Source of the DNA: Rhinopomastus cyanomelas
Lineage: Eukaryota > Chordata > Aves > Bucerotiformes > Rhinopomastidae
Assembly: GCA_013400115.1 (NCBI GenBank)
Contig: VXBP01001806.1
Location: 124,001 to 188,000, forward strand
Direction: 5' to 3'
Length of the DNA stretch: 64,000 bases
Part shown: piece after piece, positions 37,736 through 50,100 of the stretch
Numbering within the stretch: position 1 is the first letter of the stretch
How the letters are laid out: the number at the start of each line of letters is the position of its first letter
Position numbers and translations under genes: made by a program
The notes under the pieces: model-generated
What the model saw: the letters and a program-made list of their open reading frames with translations, nothing else
Told to the model about the DNA's origin: nothing
Database searches by the model: none

Positions 37736-38809
37736 CATGTACAGAAGATATGGAGATAATACCTTTTGAATGGCTTTTTTCTCCAAATGAGGAAACCAGG
37801 CTGTCCGCATCGACTCAGGAGCAATGTTTATTGGAGAATGCTATAAACTGGAACGGATCCCACTTTGAAAAAGCACACTCCCCCTCACCCCTCTGTACTA
37901 ATTAACAATTACATTATTTGAGCATCCTAAAGCCATAAGCAAAATCGGCCACTTCTGTAAGAGATTTCAGTGTAAACACATTATGGATTTAACAGAAATG
38001 CCTTGCACGGGGCTCCAGTGTGGGGTTATTTTTCCTTCCTTCCATACAGATGTTAAAATAATCATGTAAAAGGATTCCTGTCCTGTGTCTTCAAGTCTTT
38101 CAGAGGATGATTCACTCTATCCATTTTCACTAGGCACAGGGCCGCCTAACTTTAACCGAACATACCTTTAATGTATTTAACGTGGATCCAGCCCAATACA
38201 CAGAGACTGAACGACTCTTTGCTAAGAATGCCAACAGACTGAAACCAAATACACATGTAGGAAAGAAAGCATGGGTGAGAGGGAAGTGCTTGGCAGAAGG
38301 AAAGAAGCTTTCGGTGATTTGGTGGTATGTGAAAGAAACTGGGCAGCCTCCCACTGAATTACATCTTTCCATCTGCCCTGTCCCCACTCATCAGCGTACG
38401 GGGCCTATACACTCCTCCCTGGTGTAAATCATGTGGAGAGCAGAAGGAAAAGTGCAGTAGTCAGTATGATTCAGGGGTTGGGAAGCAGGAAATTGGATTG
38501 CAAAACTGTGACTACAGAGAGGATGCCTACATAGATGGAAGGGATCTGCCTCACCCATGGACAAATCCTTTCTCCACTGGTAGGGCAGGAGTTAAGCAAA
38601 CTACACCTGTGTATACTGTGAAGGTCCACCGAGTCCTTTGGTCAGGTTTAATCCTTCCCTGGTAGCGTTCAGTCACTGCCAGTCTTGCCTAAGGATTGAT
38701 TTCCTATCACTTCTGTGTTTTCAAATGGCTCAAGTGCAACACAACTTGCAGTGAAAACGGTAGAGCTCTGCATCGCTTTTGCTGCTGCCATCAGTCATTT
38801 TCCTCCTCT

Positions 38810-38839
38810 GAAGCTGTTTTGAAGCTGTTTTAAAGCTGT
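38810..38839 (+). repeat. short tandem repeat, unit about 11 bp
   Basis: TGAAGCTGTTTT is followed by GAAGCTGTTTT and AAAGCTGT: two and two-thirds copies of an 11-12 bp unit. Confidence 0.7.
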
Positions 38840-40742
38840 CAGCAGGCCTGTACAGTAACTGAAGCATATAGAGATGAAGTAGGTGCACAAGGAATAACTG
38901 AACTTTAATTTGAAATGCAGATTCACCTGTGCTGGGGGCTAATCTAAAACTTATCTAATCTACACTAGTTCTACAGGATAGGAACACAGCAAATACGTGC
39001 CTCGTGTAGCTCGTCACACTCAACGAGTCCGTGTGAGACTCCCCCAGCAATTGAAGTTGATGCAGTGATGAGGTTGGTGGAGGTACAGATGAGTTACTCT
39101 GTGCAGGAAAAGCACACCAAACCATCTTGGCCACCTGCCAGTTCCTGTTTTTATGTCCTTTCCAAACACATCAGCTTCCTGTCCCATCAAAGTCACCCAA
39201 CTGGTCGTTGATACCACATCATCCTTGTGTCAGCTCTACTGGGATAATATTATTTCTTGAAAACAAAAACTATTTTGAAGGGAAGAGAAGGGACAAACAA
39301 AACCTCAGACTATGAGTGAGCTGGACAATGACAGAACTGGCTCAACTCTCTGGATAACAAACCTCAACTCCCATGCACTTACTAGGTTCATAACCAGTCC
39401 AGATGAGGTTTTGGGTGTTCAAAAAAGGAAAATGGAACTGAGAGCAAGTCCTCAGCTGGAGAGCTTCCTTCCAGTAAGGCTCCATCTGACATTTGGGCCT
39501 GAAGATCAAATTCAGAATGTGACACAAGGAGAGCTAGAAATCTTTCCTTCAGAACCAGTGTTGTCATTAAAAATGTGACATCCAGAGAAACCTGGGAAGA
39601 GAAAGAAAAAAAGCTCCTCTGTTGTGAGTAACATCTTGCCTTTATTCTATTTTTTTCTAGTAATGAGACTACAGGCCCTATGAAAGGCTATAAAACAAAG
39701 AGAAGGTGTATTTGGATCAGGTCACATCCTAAGGAATGCAGGAGAGGCTGGTTTATATCAGAAAGATAAAATTATTTCTCTTTATTTCTTAGGGCATACA
39801 AAGAAACAAGCTGGAGACAAAGAGAAAAGGAAGACGTGTTTGCTTCTGCTAGATATGGAGATGTCATGGATGCAAATGTCTCCCAATGCTCACTGATTTA
39901 TTTTCATTCTCTTCCCAAGTCTCTGCGCACCTTTATTTGTGATCCAGAGATTTGTGTAACACTCTGGAACTGATCAGAGACTGGTCTGAAATACTGTCAC
40001 GAGGCAGCCAAGCTGTCGTGAGATGCTTCACCAGAACTGGGACATACACACTGCACAGGAACCTCTCCTAGCAGGCTTTACAGAAGGAACCAGACAAAGC
40101 TGCCAAAGAAAATGGAATTCAACAGCCAGAAGTATGTGACATAACCCCCAGAATTGTGTGCTTTATCTCTACTGGGGAAATGGTTTCTTTCCCTTTCATT
40201 CTTAATTCAATTAACATTTATTTCCATTGTACTTTGGAAAGTCATTTGGTGCCAAATCGGTATTATTTCTATCAAGTTTTAGACAGACTTATTTTTACTT
40301 CATTAAATCATGGAGCAAGAGCACTAGAGTGGACCAAGGAACTTCAGCAATTTCACCTCTTAGCACAGGCAGCCAATGTCTGACCTCTTATAAAACACTC
40401 CAGCATCCATTGGCTTGTAGTCCACAGCCTTTGCCACGAGCTGTGACAGAGCTCACACCACACAGACTGTGCCGGTACCAGTGGACTTGCAGAATTCTTT
40501 ACCTGCAAGGACTTGCTTGCTGTGTTTTTCAAACAGGTTTCTTGTGAGCACCCCTAGGTAGAACACAATTCCCTAAGTTAGGGAAATCCAACACAATGAG
40601 AGCAGAAACACCACCCAAAACAAGGTGTCCTTTTCTAAGCCTCAGAAGAAGGTGGGCAGAAACGTTGTGATGTTCCCCAGACTGGAATTATCCGGGCAGG
40701 CTGAGTTTGGAGACAGGTATTTAGAACTGTGGTTACTGTTCT

Positions 40743-40764
40743 TGCTGCTGCTGCTGCTGCTGCT
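40743..40764 (+). repeat. (GCT)n trinucleotide repeat, about 7 units
   Basis: An uninterrupted run of about seven GCT/CTG units. It gives a poly-alanine stretch in a small plus-strand open frame, but nothing supports that frame being translated. Confidence 0.9.
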
Positions 40765-41872
40765 CAACAGCTGCATTTAGGAAATGCTGAATGTTTTTCC
40801 ATCTTCTGTTGTCTCCTCACTAAGCCTGCACTTGGAAACACTACTGCCAACCACGAACACGAGAACCACAATTTACAGACCCAACTCCTGACATGTTATT
40901 TTCTCGCTATTACATAAATTGTCCAGTGTGTCTGCCAGCTCAGCAAAGAACAGGTCTAGTCCTCCTCTGTACCTCCTCTGCATTTGCATCAATATCCTGA
41001 ATTCACCTATGTTTTTCCCCCCATCCTCACAAAGGTGGTCACCATCCTTACCCACAATAAGGTCTGATTTCCCATCAGTAAATAAGGAGGTTTATGGTGA
41101 GCTCCACTCTTAGGTTCCGCTGAGGACTGCTTCTGGGTGTTTGTTACAGACTGAAACCAACAGAAAACCAACCGTTCCTCGTCCTAGCTGAGAAAAGAGA
41201 AAGAATAGAATGATGAAAAAAATTCACCGTCTGCACACTGCTTTATCATAGTAGTTCTTGTAGTCAGGCCCTGATGACCAATGATTCTGAATAAGACTGT
41301 TAAAAGTAATTTGGTTAATTCTGGTAGTCTTACTCGGAGTAGTAAATGCTTTTATGCCTTTAGAACCTGGGGTTCTAAAGTTACTCCTTTTGCTAGTAAC
41401 ATTTGCAAGCAATCGAAGAATTAAAGTCCCAGTTTGTTTCAGTTTGGGGCTGTCCTAACTGGCTAGAAGACTTTATAAAATCCCTCAGTACTGCAGACAA
41501 TCATCTGTGCTTGCCACTGGCACTTTGAAACGCCGTCCTTGAAGGGCTTCCAGTGCCCATGACAGAGGAGTCAAGCCCTGGCTCGCTGATGCACAGTCCT
41601 GGCTCACAACCTCTGATCAGCTCTTGGAGACATAATCAAAATTTACAATGGAAACCACTGCACCAACCAGACAGCCAGAAAACTCCACTAGCATTAAAAA
41701 AAGCCCCCAAAATGGCCATCTCTGGCTCCTGAAAATTAGCCACAGCTGTTGCGAAAAACTAGTCCAATTCCACAGGAAACCCACAGAACTGGCAACTTGC
41801 AAACGGGAACGAGCTTCCCCGAGCAACTCTTCATCATGATCCCTCAGGTAGTGCGGAGCCAAAGCGGATGCA

Positions 41873-41946
41873 TCATCCATCCTCCGAGCAAGCCTCATCG
41901 TAGTTCTCTTTGCTGGCCTCCTCCACTGTCTCCCTCACAGGTCTCT
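41873..41946 (-). CDS. candidate terminal coding exon, acidic tail, unidentified
   Basis: Preceded on the minus strand by an acceptor-like tract (ACTGGCCACTGCATGCCAG). The segment completes a codon split with the exon at 42,066-42,126 and then reads 23 codons to TGA at 41,873. The encoded tail is strongly charged: RPVRETVEEASKENYDE, then ACSEDG. The 119-bp gap to the preceding candidate exon is a plausible intron. The phase match and sensible composition favour a real C-terminus, but I recognise no family. In the adjacent frame the same DNA is also open for 93 codons. The polyadenylation signal is uncertain; only a TATAAA variant is seen further left, near 41,473. Confidence 0.3.
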
Positions 41947-42065
41947 CTGGCATGCAGTGGCCAGTAAAGGAGTCATAGAAACCTTCCAACAAGATTTGCA
42001 AGAAAAACACATTTCAACATAGTTGGGGTACACGGCCCCCGAACAAATGTGCAGCAAATACTCAC

Positions 42066-42126
42066 CATTGCCCAGAAACTCTGGGCCAAACGCTGAAGTA
42101 ATTGGAACCTCATGCAACTGTTGACT
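42066..42126 (-). CDS. candidate internal coding exon, unidentified
   Basis: This has the best-looking splice signals in the window. A branch-point-like TAACTGAC precedes CCTGTTTATTCTCACTAG as acceptor, and the segment ends ATG/GTGAGTATTT as donor. It is 61 bp long and reads SQQLHEVPITSAFGPEFLGN from phase 0, leaving one base that joins the exon at 41,946 to make a glutamate codon. The phase agrees with the candidate exons at 46.1 and 54.1 kb. The protein is not recognised. A single exon this short is weak evidence of coding, but its signals make a spliced transcript on the minus strand likely. Confidence 0.35.
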
Positions 42127-42648
42127 CTAGTGAGAATAAACAGGTGCTGTGTCAGTTATCACAGATTATCTCAGAGAAGGAGCCCCAGCTCGGGGCTGCA
42201 CTGTGACAACCTTGTGCAGCTGATACAAAAGGTCTCACAACAACATAACCAGGCACAGGAGGCTCATCCGTGTCGCAGGGCGGAGCAGCAGTGCACAATC
42301 AAAGGAAAGTAAAAACGGCCAAACTCCTCCAATCCAGAAAATCCCAGTGACTCCTGTCTCCAAGGGGTATTTAACAACTTGCACAAATTAGAGCAAGCAT
42401 AGGATTGCTCTAGGCCAGGAAAAGGGCTCAGTGCATGGCTGTGAAAAAAATTGCCTGATAAAAACGCTGCTATCCAAGACCTTCTTTTCTTCTAGGAGGA
42501 TTTGCTCAGTCTTTGCACAAATAAAAGAAGTCCTTGCTTCATGCTCACAAAGGCGAGTGCAACTACGACCACTCTACAAAATTACAGTGAGCCTTCCTTC
42601 AGCACTGTCAGAAATTTACTCATTAAGTCCTACAGCCCTCTCTGTTTT

Positions 42649-42712
42649 ACAGAATCACAGAATTATTGAGGCTGCAGAATACCTCTAAGACCATCAAGTC
42701 CAGCCTGTGAAC
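42649..42712 (-). mobile_element. CR1 LINE, short 3' end fragment
   Basis: About 64 bp: ACAGAATCACAGAATTATTG followed by a diverged AATACCTCTAAGACCATCAAGTCCAG. This is the reverse-oriented 3' end of an older CR1 subfamily, extremely truncated. Confidence 0.85.
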
Positions 42713-43994
42713 TAACATCATCACTAAAGGTAAAAATTACCTGCAGCAGCTCTTGGCCTGTACTTGGTGCCAGTTACTGCAAAGTAGCTAAAATTCCTAT
42801 TTTTTAAGATGCATGTTCAGCCCTTTATCCCTTTAGCAGGCAAAAAAGCAGAATCCATGCTTTCTTCTCCTGACTGCAAAAGCTCTAAGGAGTTTGCATT
42901 TTTTTGAAGACATAAATGACATTGACCCTCAACCACTTACATGGTTACATACATCCAGGAATCACAACTAATTGTATTTAAATACAACCAGTTGCTTTGG
43001 CTAAAGCCGATGTAGCCCAACAAATAAACCTGTTGAGACTGTGAGATGTAGCAAATTGTGAGTTGAAGGGTGATTTCGACACCCTTTAGCTTTATGACAT
43101 GAATCTTCAAAGGGCAGAGGCAGTGGGAATTGAGCTTGAGAGACGATTTCCTGAGCACACACAAAGATAAGTCTTGAACATTGTGTTGCCTGTTTATCAG
43201 TTTGCTGAAGACATTTTTAGGGCATTTCACTCACCCGTAATTCAGAAAGAAAAAGCCCTACTTACAGCCGAAAACACATCAAACTATATGTTTACAGAAG
43301 TTCTCACAGAGGCAGCATCAAATTCTGCCATCAGCTAGTTAGACCACCTCAAAGGACCACAGGAGCTTCACGGGTGGAGGTGTGATGGTAGCACCTGCCT
43401 TGGCATTTAAGAAATCATTTGCATTGACAGGTTTGTGGGTGTTTGACAGTTCAGCACTGGTGAAGTGTCAAACACAATCATGCCAGACATCTTGCCAGTA
43501 TCGCTTTAAGAAAGTTTGACGGCCCCTTCTGGGATTAACAGACAGTAAAGGGGGTAGTTGCATCATGCCTCCCAAAATCAAAAACACTAATCCATGAGCA
43601 GAACCCTGGAGGTATCTGTGCAAATGATCTTTCATGGATGGACAGTAGGACATTACGTCAATGTTCTACTAGGTAACGACAAAGACTGATAACTAGAAGG
43701 ACTGCAGTATCAGGTTTCTTTGTTTTTAAAATTAAAGAAATCTATTAACTTTTATCCATCTATTCTTTCCAGTCTTTCATTGTTCTTTAAATATTTTAAC
43801 TTGACATGAAAAAAAGTCTAACCAAAAAATCTTAGGTGTAATTACATTAAGCAGCTTGGAGAATTAAAAGAGCATCTAATCTAATGCATTGAGTAAGGAT
43901 AAGGGATAAAAACCTATTAACATTTAATTAATGTGTGTATTAAGAATATTAATCTTCCCTTGAATCTATTAAAAAACAGGAAGAAAGGGTGAGT
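42713..43994. other. non-coding-looking region, no gene recognised
   Basis: Unique sequence. Donor-like motifs of minus-strand polarity occur at 42,730, 42,950 and 43,214, but none pairs with a good acceptor in a phase that fits the neighbouring candidate exons. Confidence 0.35.
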
Positions 43995-44336
43995 GTAGAC
44001 TCTTGCATCTGTCTGGGCAAGAACAACTCCAGGTACCAGTATAGGTTGGGGACAGACCTTATGAAGAGCAGCGTAGGAGAAGGGGACCTGGGGGTCCTGC
44101 TGGCCGGCAGGATGGCCAGGAGCCAGCAATGTGCCATTGTGGCCAAGAAGGCCAATGGCATCCTGGGGTGGATCAGAATGGGGGTGGTTAGTAGATGGAG
44201 AGAGGTTCTGCTCCCCTTCCACTCTGCCCAGTTCTGGGCCCCTCAGTTCCAAAAGGACACAGAGCTGCTTGAGAGAGTCCAGTGCAGAGCCACAATGATG
44301 ATGAAGGGAATGGAACATCTCTCTGATGAGAAAAGT
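43995..44336 (+). mobile_element. CR1 LINE fragment, reverse-transcriptase 3' coding part
   Basis: Forward CR1 covering the C-terminal end of ORF2. Recognisable blocks are CTTGCATCTGTCTGGG, AAGGGGACCTGGGGGTCCTG, GAGCCAGCAATGTGCC, CAGTTCTGGGCCCCTCAGTT and ATGATGAAGGGAATGGAACA. Part of it stays open inside a 158-codon plus-strand frame at 43,989-44,465, which is therefore retrotransposon remnant and not a host gene. The 3' untranslated end is missing. Confidence 0.94.
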
Positions 44337-46612
44337 CCACTCACTTGGGATTTAATTCATGAAATTGCATCCAAAATGTTTATGGTGAAAAAGATGTTCA
44401 AGAGAAAGTTAAGGCGAATTAAAACCCTTATCCAATCCTTTATGCTTTCTCTTACCACCATGTAACTGGAATCTCTATTACAAGACAGGACAAAGCTCAC
44501 CAAACTAAGTATTTACACATCAGTACTAACCTGACCCAACACAAACATCAGACTCAGCACTCTTCTATTTTTTGACAGTTCACCATCCAGTCCATCACTC
44601 ACAACTTCTACAACACCCATCAACAGATTGAAGACAGTTTTGTGTATACAGGCATCAAGGACACAGGCAACCCACTAAAATGTTGGTGACATGAGCACAG
44701 ATGGACATTTCTTGGGAACTCCTATGCGACAAGAAAGAGCTCATTTTGCGAAGAAGTTTAGAAACTCACCCAAAGACAGTCAAACAAAAACAAGAGTCTT
44801 TCTATTACTTCCAGTAGTCTTTGGAGCCGCCCCTGGTTATTTATCAGCATCTATTTATGAAGACCCTCAGTGTGCCAACTGACTCATGAGATTAAATATA
44901 CATCAACAAAAATTATCCTTGTGATTCTCATTTCCTCCATGATGAGGAAACAAGTTATCTTGAGCGAAGTAATTGGTCGGTGAGTACAACCATTGATTTC
45001 TAAAGAGCAACGTCCGTTCTGCATCCCCTGCCAAGCCCCATGGAGATATTTATATGAGATATTCTTCAAAAGCTGTAAGTCTGCTAAATTAAACACGGGG
45101 CTCTGGGGTCTTTGAAAATTAAGTGTAGCGGAATCAGAGACTTTTACCTATAGAACCGAGTGAAAATGAGCCGCTACAAAGCACACTGCACTTCATTGTT
45201 TTGGGTTCTTCAGCCCAGTACTAAATGCAAAGCCAGAACTTGGGGTTTTAGTTTCTTTCCACAGATTTCACATTTCTCATTTTATTTTCAGTGCTGGCTA
45301 GTGCTGGAACCTTTTTCTGTCCCTCTCTCAAATGAGGGCCAGGAATAAATTTCCTCCTAGCATGTTATTAATATTTCTGTCATGGTCGATGACGGTCTTT
45401 GTTTTTCTCCGTCACTTTGAAGTCAAGTTCTGTTCCTTATTTTTTTACATTCACTTTGTTCTTCTGCCTTCACCTCAAAGAAACTCCAGATACTTGAAAA
45501 GGTATTTGAGATGATGATATTTAGGTGAATAATTTGTTCACCTTAGTGTTCATTTTGATCTTTTAACACACGGAGACCTCTGTGGTTAGATTTGTTCGGG
45601 GCATAGTTCAGGGAAGAAGTCCACAGTTCTTACTTCTGGAAATAGTTCAGTCAGGCTCTGCGCTGATTTCGTAGCCAATTACAGGGACTCATTTCCTAGC
45701 AAGTGTCTCAGTCACAGCTAGTTAATATTTTATTCCAGTTCTTCTTTGAAGTTTTCTCTGGCTAAACTACTACATTTAGCAATAGAGTTTACAATAGTTG
45801 TGAAAGATGTCAGCAGAGGGCATCTTCATTGTGGCCTTTCTGTTGTTCAACGACACGCTACCCTCTGGGCATTTAAAATACTTCTCATATGCTTCTCATA
45901 TTTGGTGGGAAAAGGGGAAAAAAATGCTTTTCTCTCTAGTGTATGAATTCAAGGCTCAGATGGCACTTCGCTCCCATTTAAGACCTCAGGTCAGGGTGAA
46001 TTTCACCCTTCAAGAGCTACACAAGGGGATCGGTGCGTCCCGCTTTGGAAGAAGGCTGTCTACCTCATTGTCCCAAATGACCTCTGTCTGACACGACATG
46101 GCCTTCACCATAAACTGAGGCAACACACACACACAAAGGGCATTCACTGTGTGAGGGGAAGAATATTTGTTTACACTTGGAACACGATCATATGATGGAT
46201 GGGCTAAAGAAGACAGTAGTGGCTCCTTCTAGACACAGGAACAAGGCCATTTTTTCCTGCTTCAATTCTGTACAGACAAGGACAAAAGTGCAAAGTCTGT
46301 CAAAGGGACATTCGACTCCCTGTATTGAATCATTTTTTGAATTACTACCTGCCAGGAGGAAGAGGAATCAAGAAGAACAACGTTCTGACCTCTAACTAAA
46401 ATGCAATAAGACTCATTTAGAGTGGAATTTTACAATACAAGGCATGTTCACCTGTCCTCTGGTAGGCTTCAGGAATCTTCATGTAACTCTCAGAATTTTG
46501 TCACCAGCGTTGAACTGCTCTGTTAATTGAGAGAACTCATGCCGCCATGACATTTTCTGCAGGATGAAGCCTGAGGCAGCAAGCTGTACAACAGTGAGGA
46601 GTGAGTCTAACA
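44337..46612. other. mostly non-coding-looking region
   Basis: Unique sequence between two forward CR1 copies. It holds the candidate exon at 46.06 kb, listed separately, and a short CA run near 46.12 kb. A minus-strand stretch near 44,530-44,680 is open for about 53 codons between an in-frame TAG and TAA with a weak donor. I do not consider it supported. Confidence 0.35.
46064..46114 (-). CDS. candidate internal coding exon, unidentified
   Basis: A 51-bp minus-strand segment reads FMVKAMSCQTEVIWDNE in phase 0 at both ends. It is bounded by an acceptor made of a (TG)n tract plus TTGCCTCAG and a donor GAG/GTAGACAG, which is weaker than average. Only this frame is open. Its phase allows in-frame joining to the candidate exons at 54,064-54,189 (upstream) and 42,066-42,126 (downstream). 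The pyrimidine tract is a decayed dinucleotide repeat, which lowers confidence. The protein is not recognised. Confidence 0.2.
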
Positions 46613-47178
46613 GATCAAGGAAGTTATTCTACCCCTTTATTCTGCCTTAGTGAGGCCACACCTGCACTACTGTGTCCAGTTCTGGTCTCCCTGGTTCAAG
46701 AGGGATAGAGAATTAGTGGACACAGTTCAGCGCAGAGCTACAAGGATGATAGGGGGTCTGAAACAACTGCCTTCTGAAGAGAGATTGTGAACATTGTGAC
46801 ATTTGAGTTTGGACAAAAGAAGGCTCTGACGGGATTTAATCACTGTCTGTAAATCCATGAGGGTGGGTGTCAAGAGGAAAGGAATCTTCTCTTTTCAGTG
46901 GTGTCAGACAGGACAAAGGGTAACCGATGCCAGCTTGAACACAGGGAGTTTCAGCTCAATCTGAGGGAAAACCTCTTTGCAGTCAGGGTTATCAAATATC
47001 AGAAGGGGTTGCCCAGGGAGGTTGTGGAGTGCCCTTCTCTGGAGATGTTTCAGAGCCAGTTGGATGCAGTTTTTTGTCGTTGATTCAGGCTTTTTAGGTG
47101 GTTCTGCTTTTCAGTAATTTGTATCCTGCTAGAACAGGAGGGTTGGACTCAATGGCCTTTGAAGGCCCCTCTGTGTAA
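46613..47178 (+). mobile_element. CR1 LINE, longest copy in the window
   Basis: Forward CR1 of about 565 bp. It runs from the ORF2 C-terminal part (AGTGAGGCCACACCTGCACTACTGTG, shown here in pieces; CAGTTCTGGTCTCCCTGGTT) through GACAGGACAAAGGGTAACCG and GCCCAGGGAGGTTGTGGAG. It ends in a diverged GGGTTGGACTCAATGGCC block. The terminal octamers are lost. Several stops and frameshifts mean it cannot encode a protein. Confidence 0.93.
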
Positions 47179-50100
47179 CTGCACAGGCAAGTGTTCTTCT
47201 TAATTTTCTTCTTAATTTGCACAGAAAAGTTATCTAAACTGAAAAAAAAAAGCACCTACCCAATAATATAAAAAGTGCTGCAAATTAAAAGCTGCTACTA
47301 CTAACAACAATTCTGTCACATCAGATGAAGATCAATGTGCACATGTTCTAATGATGAGACACACACCCAATGGTGTAGCACAAGCTTATCCAGAAGCATA
47401 CAGACAGAACTGCATTTAGGAGGGGAACACATAATAACCACCAGACCAGGAGAGGCTACAACATTTTGGAACTTGAATGTCAATTGTTTAAAAAGCAAGC
47501 ACTTTGATTAGTGAAAAATGATTCCTATGATTAGACTGTCCTAGAAATACTTCTTGGGCAGCATTAGCAGGAGTGACCGAGCGTACGCTGTATATCATGT
47601 GTTTGCCTTTGCTTCCATTAAGCATGTGCATGTTATTTATGAACAGTTGTAAGTTTAAAGACCCGTATTCAGGAACAAAGTGAGATTAGGCACAGTCCAC
47701 ATAGGCCATGTTGTTTTTCATCAGGTCTCATAACTCAGGATTACAGTACAGTGACTCGTGTCACACGCCACCACATTTCAGTGGTGTTTACTGCCGGCAG
47801 TGGCCTCTCTGTGTCATAGGTGAGCACCACGGTACCAAATTTACATGGGCTTTCAACCAGCCTTCAGACTCAGATTTCAAAACATGTGGGACTAATTTGG
47901 AAGCTAAAGTCAACCTCTAAATCAAGCACCAAGAAAGAATGAATCATTTTAAACAAGATCTTTAACCATCACAATGGGAGAAGCCATCAAACAACCCAGG
48001 TTCCGTTGCTGGCAGCATGGTTTAGAAACGTGATGGCAAATAAAACCAGAAGCAATTTCACTGATGGTTAAATGTGTTCCCTCTGGTTAAGCATGTGCTT
48101 TATTTAACTTCACTGAGCTTCTTCACCCAACCCTGCACACACACACCACACTCATCTCACTAAATTATCATAAATAGGTGCTCACAAATATCTGACTGCA
48201 GTAATACCTGCCTGAAAGTATCCTGGTCTGCATTAGACCTACAGCTCTTCCCACCTGTAGGATGCACATATCCTAAATGTCCTGGGGGGTGATCCAGTAG
48301 GTAGCAAAAGTTAAGCACCTACATTCCAGTTTTTAAGTATTAGAATGCTTGACTTGCTCCTTCAGGGCACCATCCTAGGTGTTTAAACCTCCTACCGCAG
48401 TCCCATTGACTACAGAGAACATATTACCACATCAGACAAAACACACTGTAACAGGACACACGAATGGAAGCTCAATGGCAATTTGATATAGATCTATTTC
48501 ATTTGGTTTCATTTATTCTGAAGTACTCGACAAAGAGGCAAGAAATACTGCTGTACTGTCATCTTCCTTACTAACTCCTTTTTTTCTCCTTAAAATATAA
48601 AGACTAGGATAATTCCACCATCTCTTCCCCACTTCTGCTTTATCAGTTACTCAACAGCCAACTGTCTCCTTATAGAAGGGAACAGGATAGTGTAATGGAC
48701 TGTCATCATTGAGAACAACCAGGGAAGAAAAGCTTCAATGTATAGAGTCAGGAAATGGAAGAGGAAACAGTCAGAGCAACAGAAAAGCTCTGTGTGGTTT
48801 GACCGTGGCTAAACTGAATTTTTTCCTCAAATATATAGCTGGCAAAAAGCAAAGTCAGAGGGCAGTTTTAAGTGGGAGTTTTACCTTGGTTGGTTGGTTG
48901 ATAGACTATCTGACATGGAAGCTGTTGATGACTAACCTGAGAAGCATTCACTGGTCAAATATCTTAATTGTGCACTCTATCAAAAAATATCATTTTTCAT
49001 AGGAGCAGCAATTAAAATGCAGCTAAATTTTACCTTAAGTAGATGAACAGCAGACTCAAAGAAACCCGAAAATGAGAAGTAAAGGATGTTAAGAAACGGA
49101 TCTTACAAATTCTCTGTAGATGTGACTTATCCAGAGACACTGAAGCAGTGATGAACTGCAAAAAATACTCCTATAAATTAATAGATGCACAGGACCTTCC
49201 TGAAGAGGAATACAGTGGGTGAGTGGGTTTCTGATTTATGCAAACAAAGCAAAATCCACTGCTATCAGGCTTTTGTCCCTACATACTGTTTGCCCCAATC
49301 AGTCCAGTGTCTATTGCAGGGAAACAGCCAAATGGCACTGTTATTTGGAAGAGAAACTACACACTACCTACCAGTCATTTTAACTAATTATAACTGTTTT
49401 CTTTGGCACCTTGTGAAATGTGACTGTGCATGGGGTTTGGTGTCCTCGGGACTGGTGCTGTCAAGCCCTGCTCCTATGAAAAACACCCCCTGCCAAGACA
49501 AACAATGGACTGGAATTTGGTGCGTTTGTCTGAGCAGAGATAATGAGGTGTGGTTGACTCCCATCAACGTCACTGAGCAAGTGCAACAGGGTTATTCCAG
49601 AGGCAGTGAGAAGGGCTGGCTGAAAACCAAAACCCACTTCATTTACAAAAACTTCTTTTAAAAGAGCCTGGAGAGATCTTGGAATACCCACTTCAGCTGA
49701 GAATAAAGCAGAGAAGTCAGCAGCAGCTCATGAGGTTTATGAATTGTGATGGTCTTTCAGAGGTCTTCTGGATCACACTCATCCTCTGCAAGCTCTGGGG
49801 GACAACTGCCAGGGATGCAGAAACTTCTCATCGAGTTATCTAAGTGCTCAGAGAAGAAGTCTGCCCCCTACCCTAAACCCAGATGATCTTCCATCCTTAT
49901 GTGTTCATACCATCTCTACTGAAACTCTTGCTCTATTTAAACTTTTTCTATTTCCAGACTAGCTTTTTCATTGCCGTGTGATCTCTGTTCTGTAGATAAA
50001 GGACTTCAGCATCCCATTTGTCAGGTCAGGACATTTCATGAGAAAATTAGATCTGATGTTCTGCAAAAGGAAGAGATTCCTTGCTCTTCAGTACATCTTC

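Larger units (their letters stand above)
37167..41872. other. non-coding-looking region with simple repeats
   Basis: Apart from the simple repeats listed separately, this is unique sequence. A plus-strand frame of 88 codons at 39,312-39,578 has a fairly protein-like hydrophilic composition, but no splice sites or recognisable family. The 93-codon minus-strand frame at 41,617-41,898 overlaps the candidate terminal exon at 41.9 kb in another frame. Confidence 0.35.

Noticed and set aside
43989..44465. 158-codon plus-strand open frame
   Set aside because: Its first two thirds match the CR1 ORF2 C-terminal region; it is a retrotransposon remnant, not a host gene.
44535..44680. Minus-strand stretch of about 48 open codons between an acceptor-like and a GTTAGT donor-like site
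   Set aside because: The acceptor lacks a pyrimidine tract, the open run is within chance expectation, and it competes with better candidates.
48885..48936. 52-bp minus-strand segment with acceptor TGCTTCTCAG and donor AAG/GTAAAACT, open in one frame
   Set aside because: It ends in phase 1 and cannot be joined in frame to the candidate exons at 46.1 or 42.1 kb, and short segments like this are common by chance.
49192..49219. Plus-strand reading AQDLPEEEYS that looks like a coding motif
   Set aside because: Only 10-12 codons; the frame does not extend and the surrounding splice signals are weak.
49185..49661. 158-codon plus-strand open frame beginning between splice-like motifs
   Set aside because: The acceptor lacks a pyrimidine tract, open frames overlap on the other strand, and no domain is recognisable.
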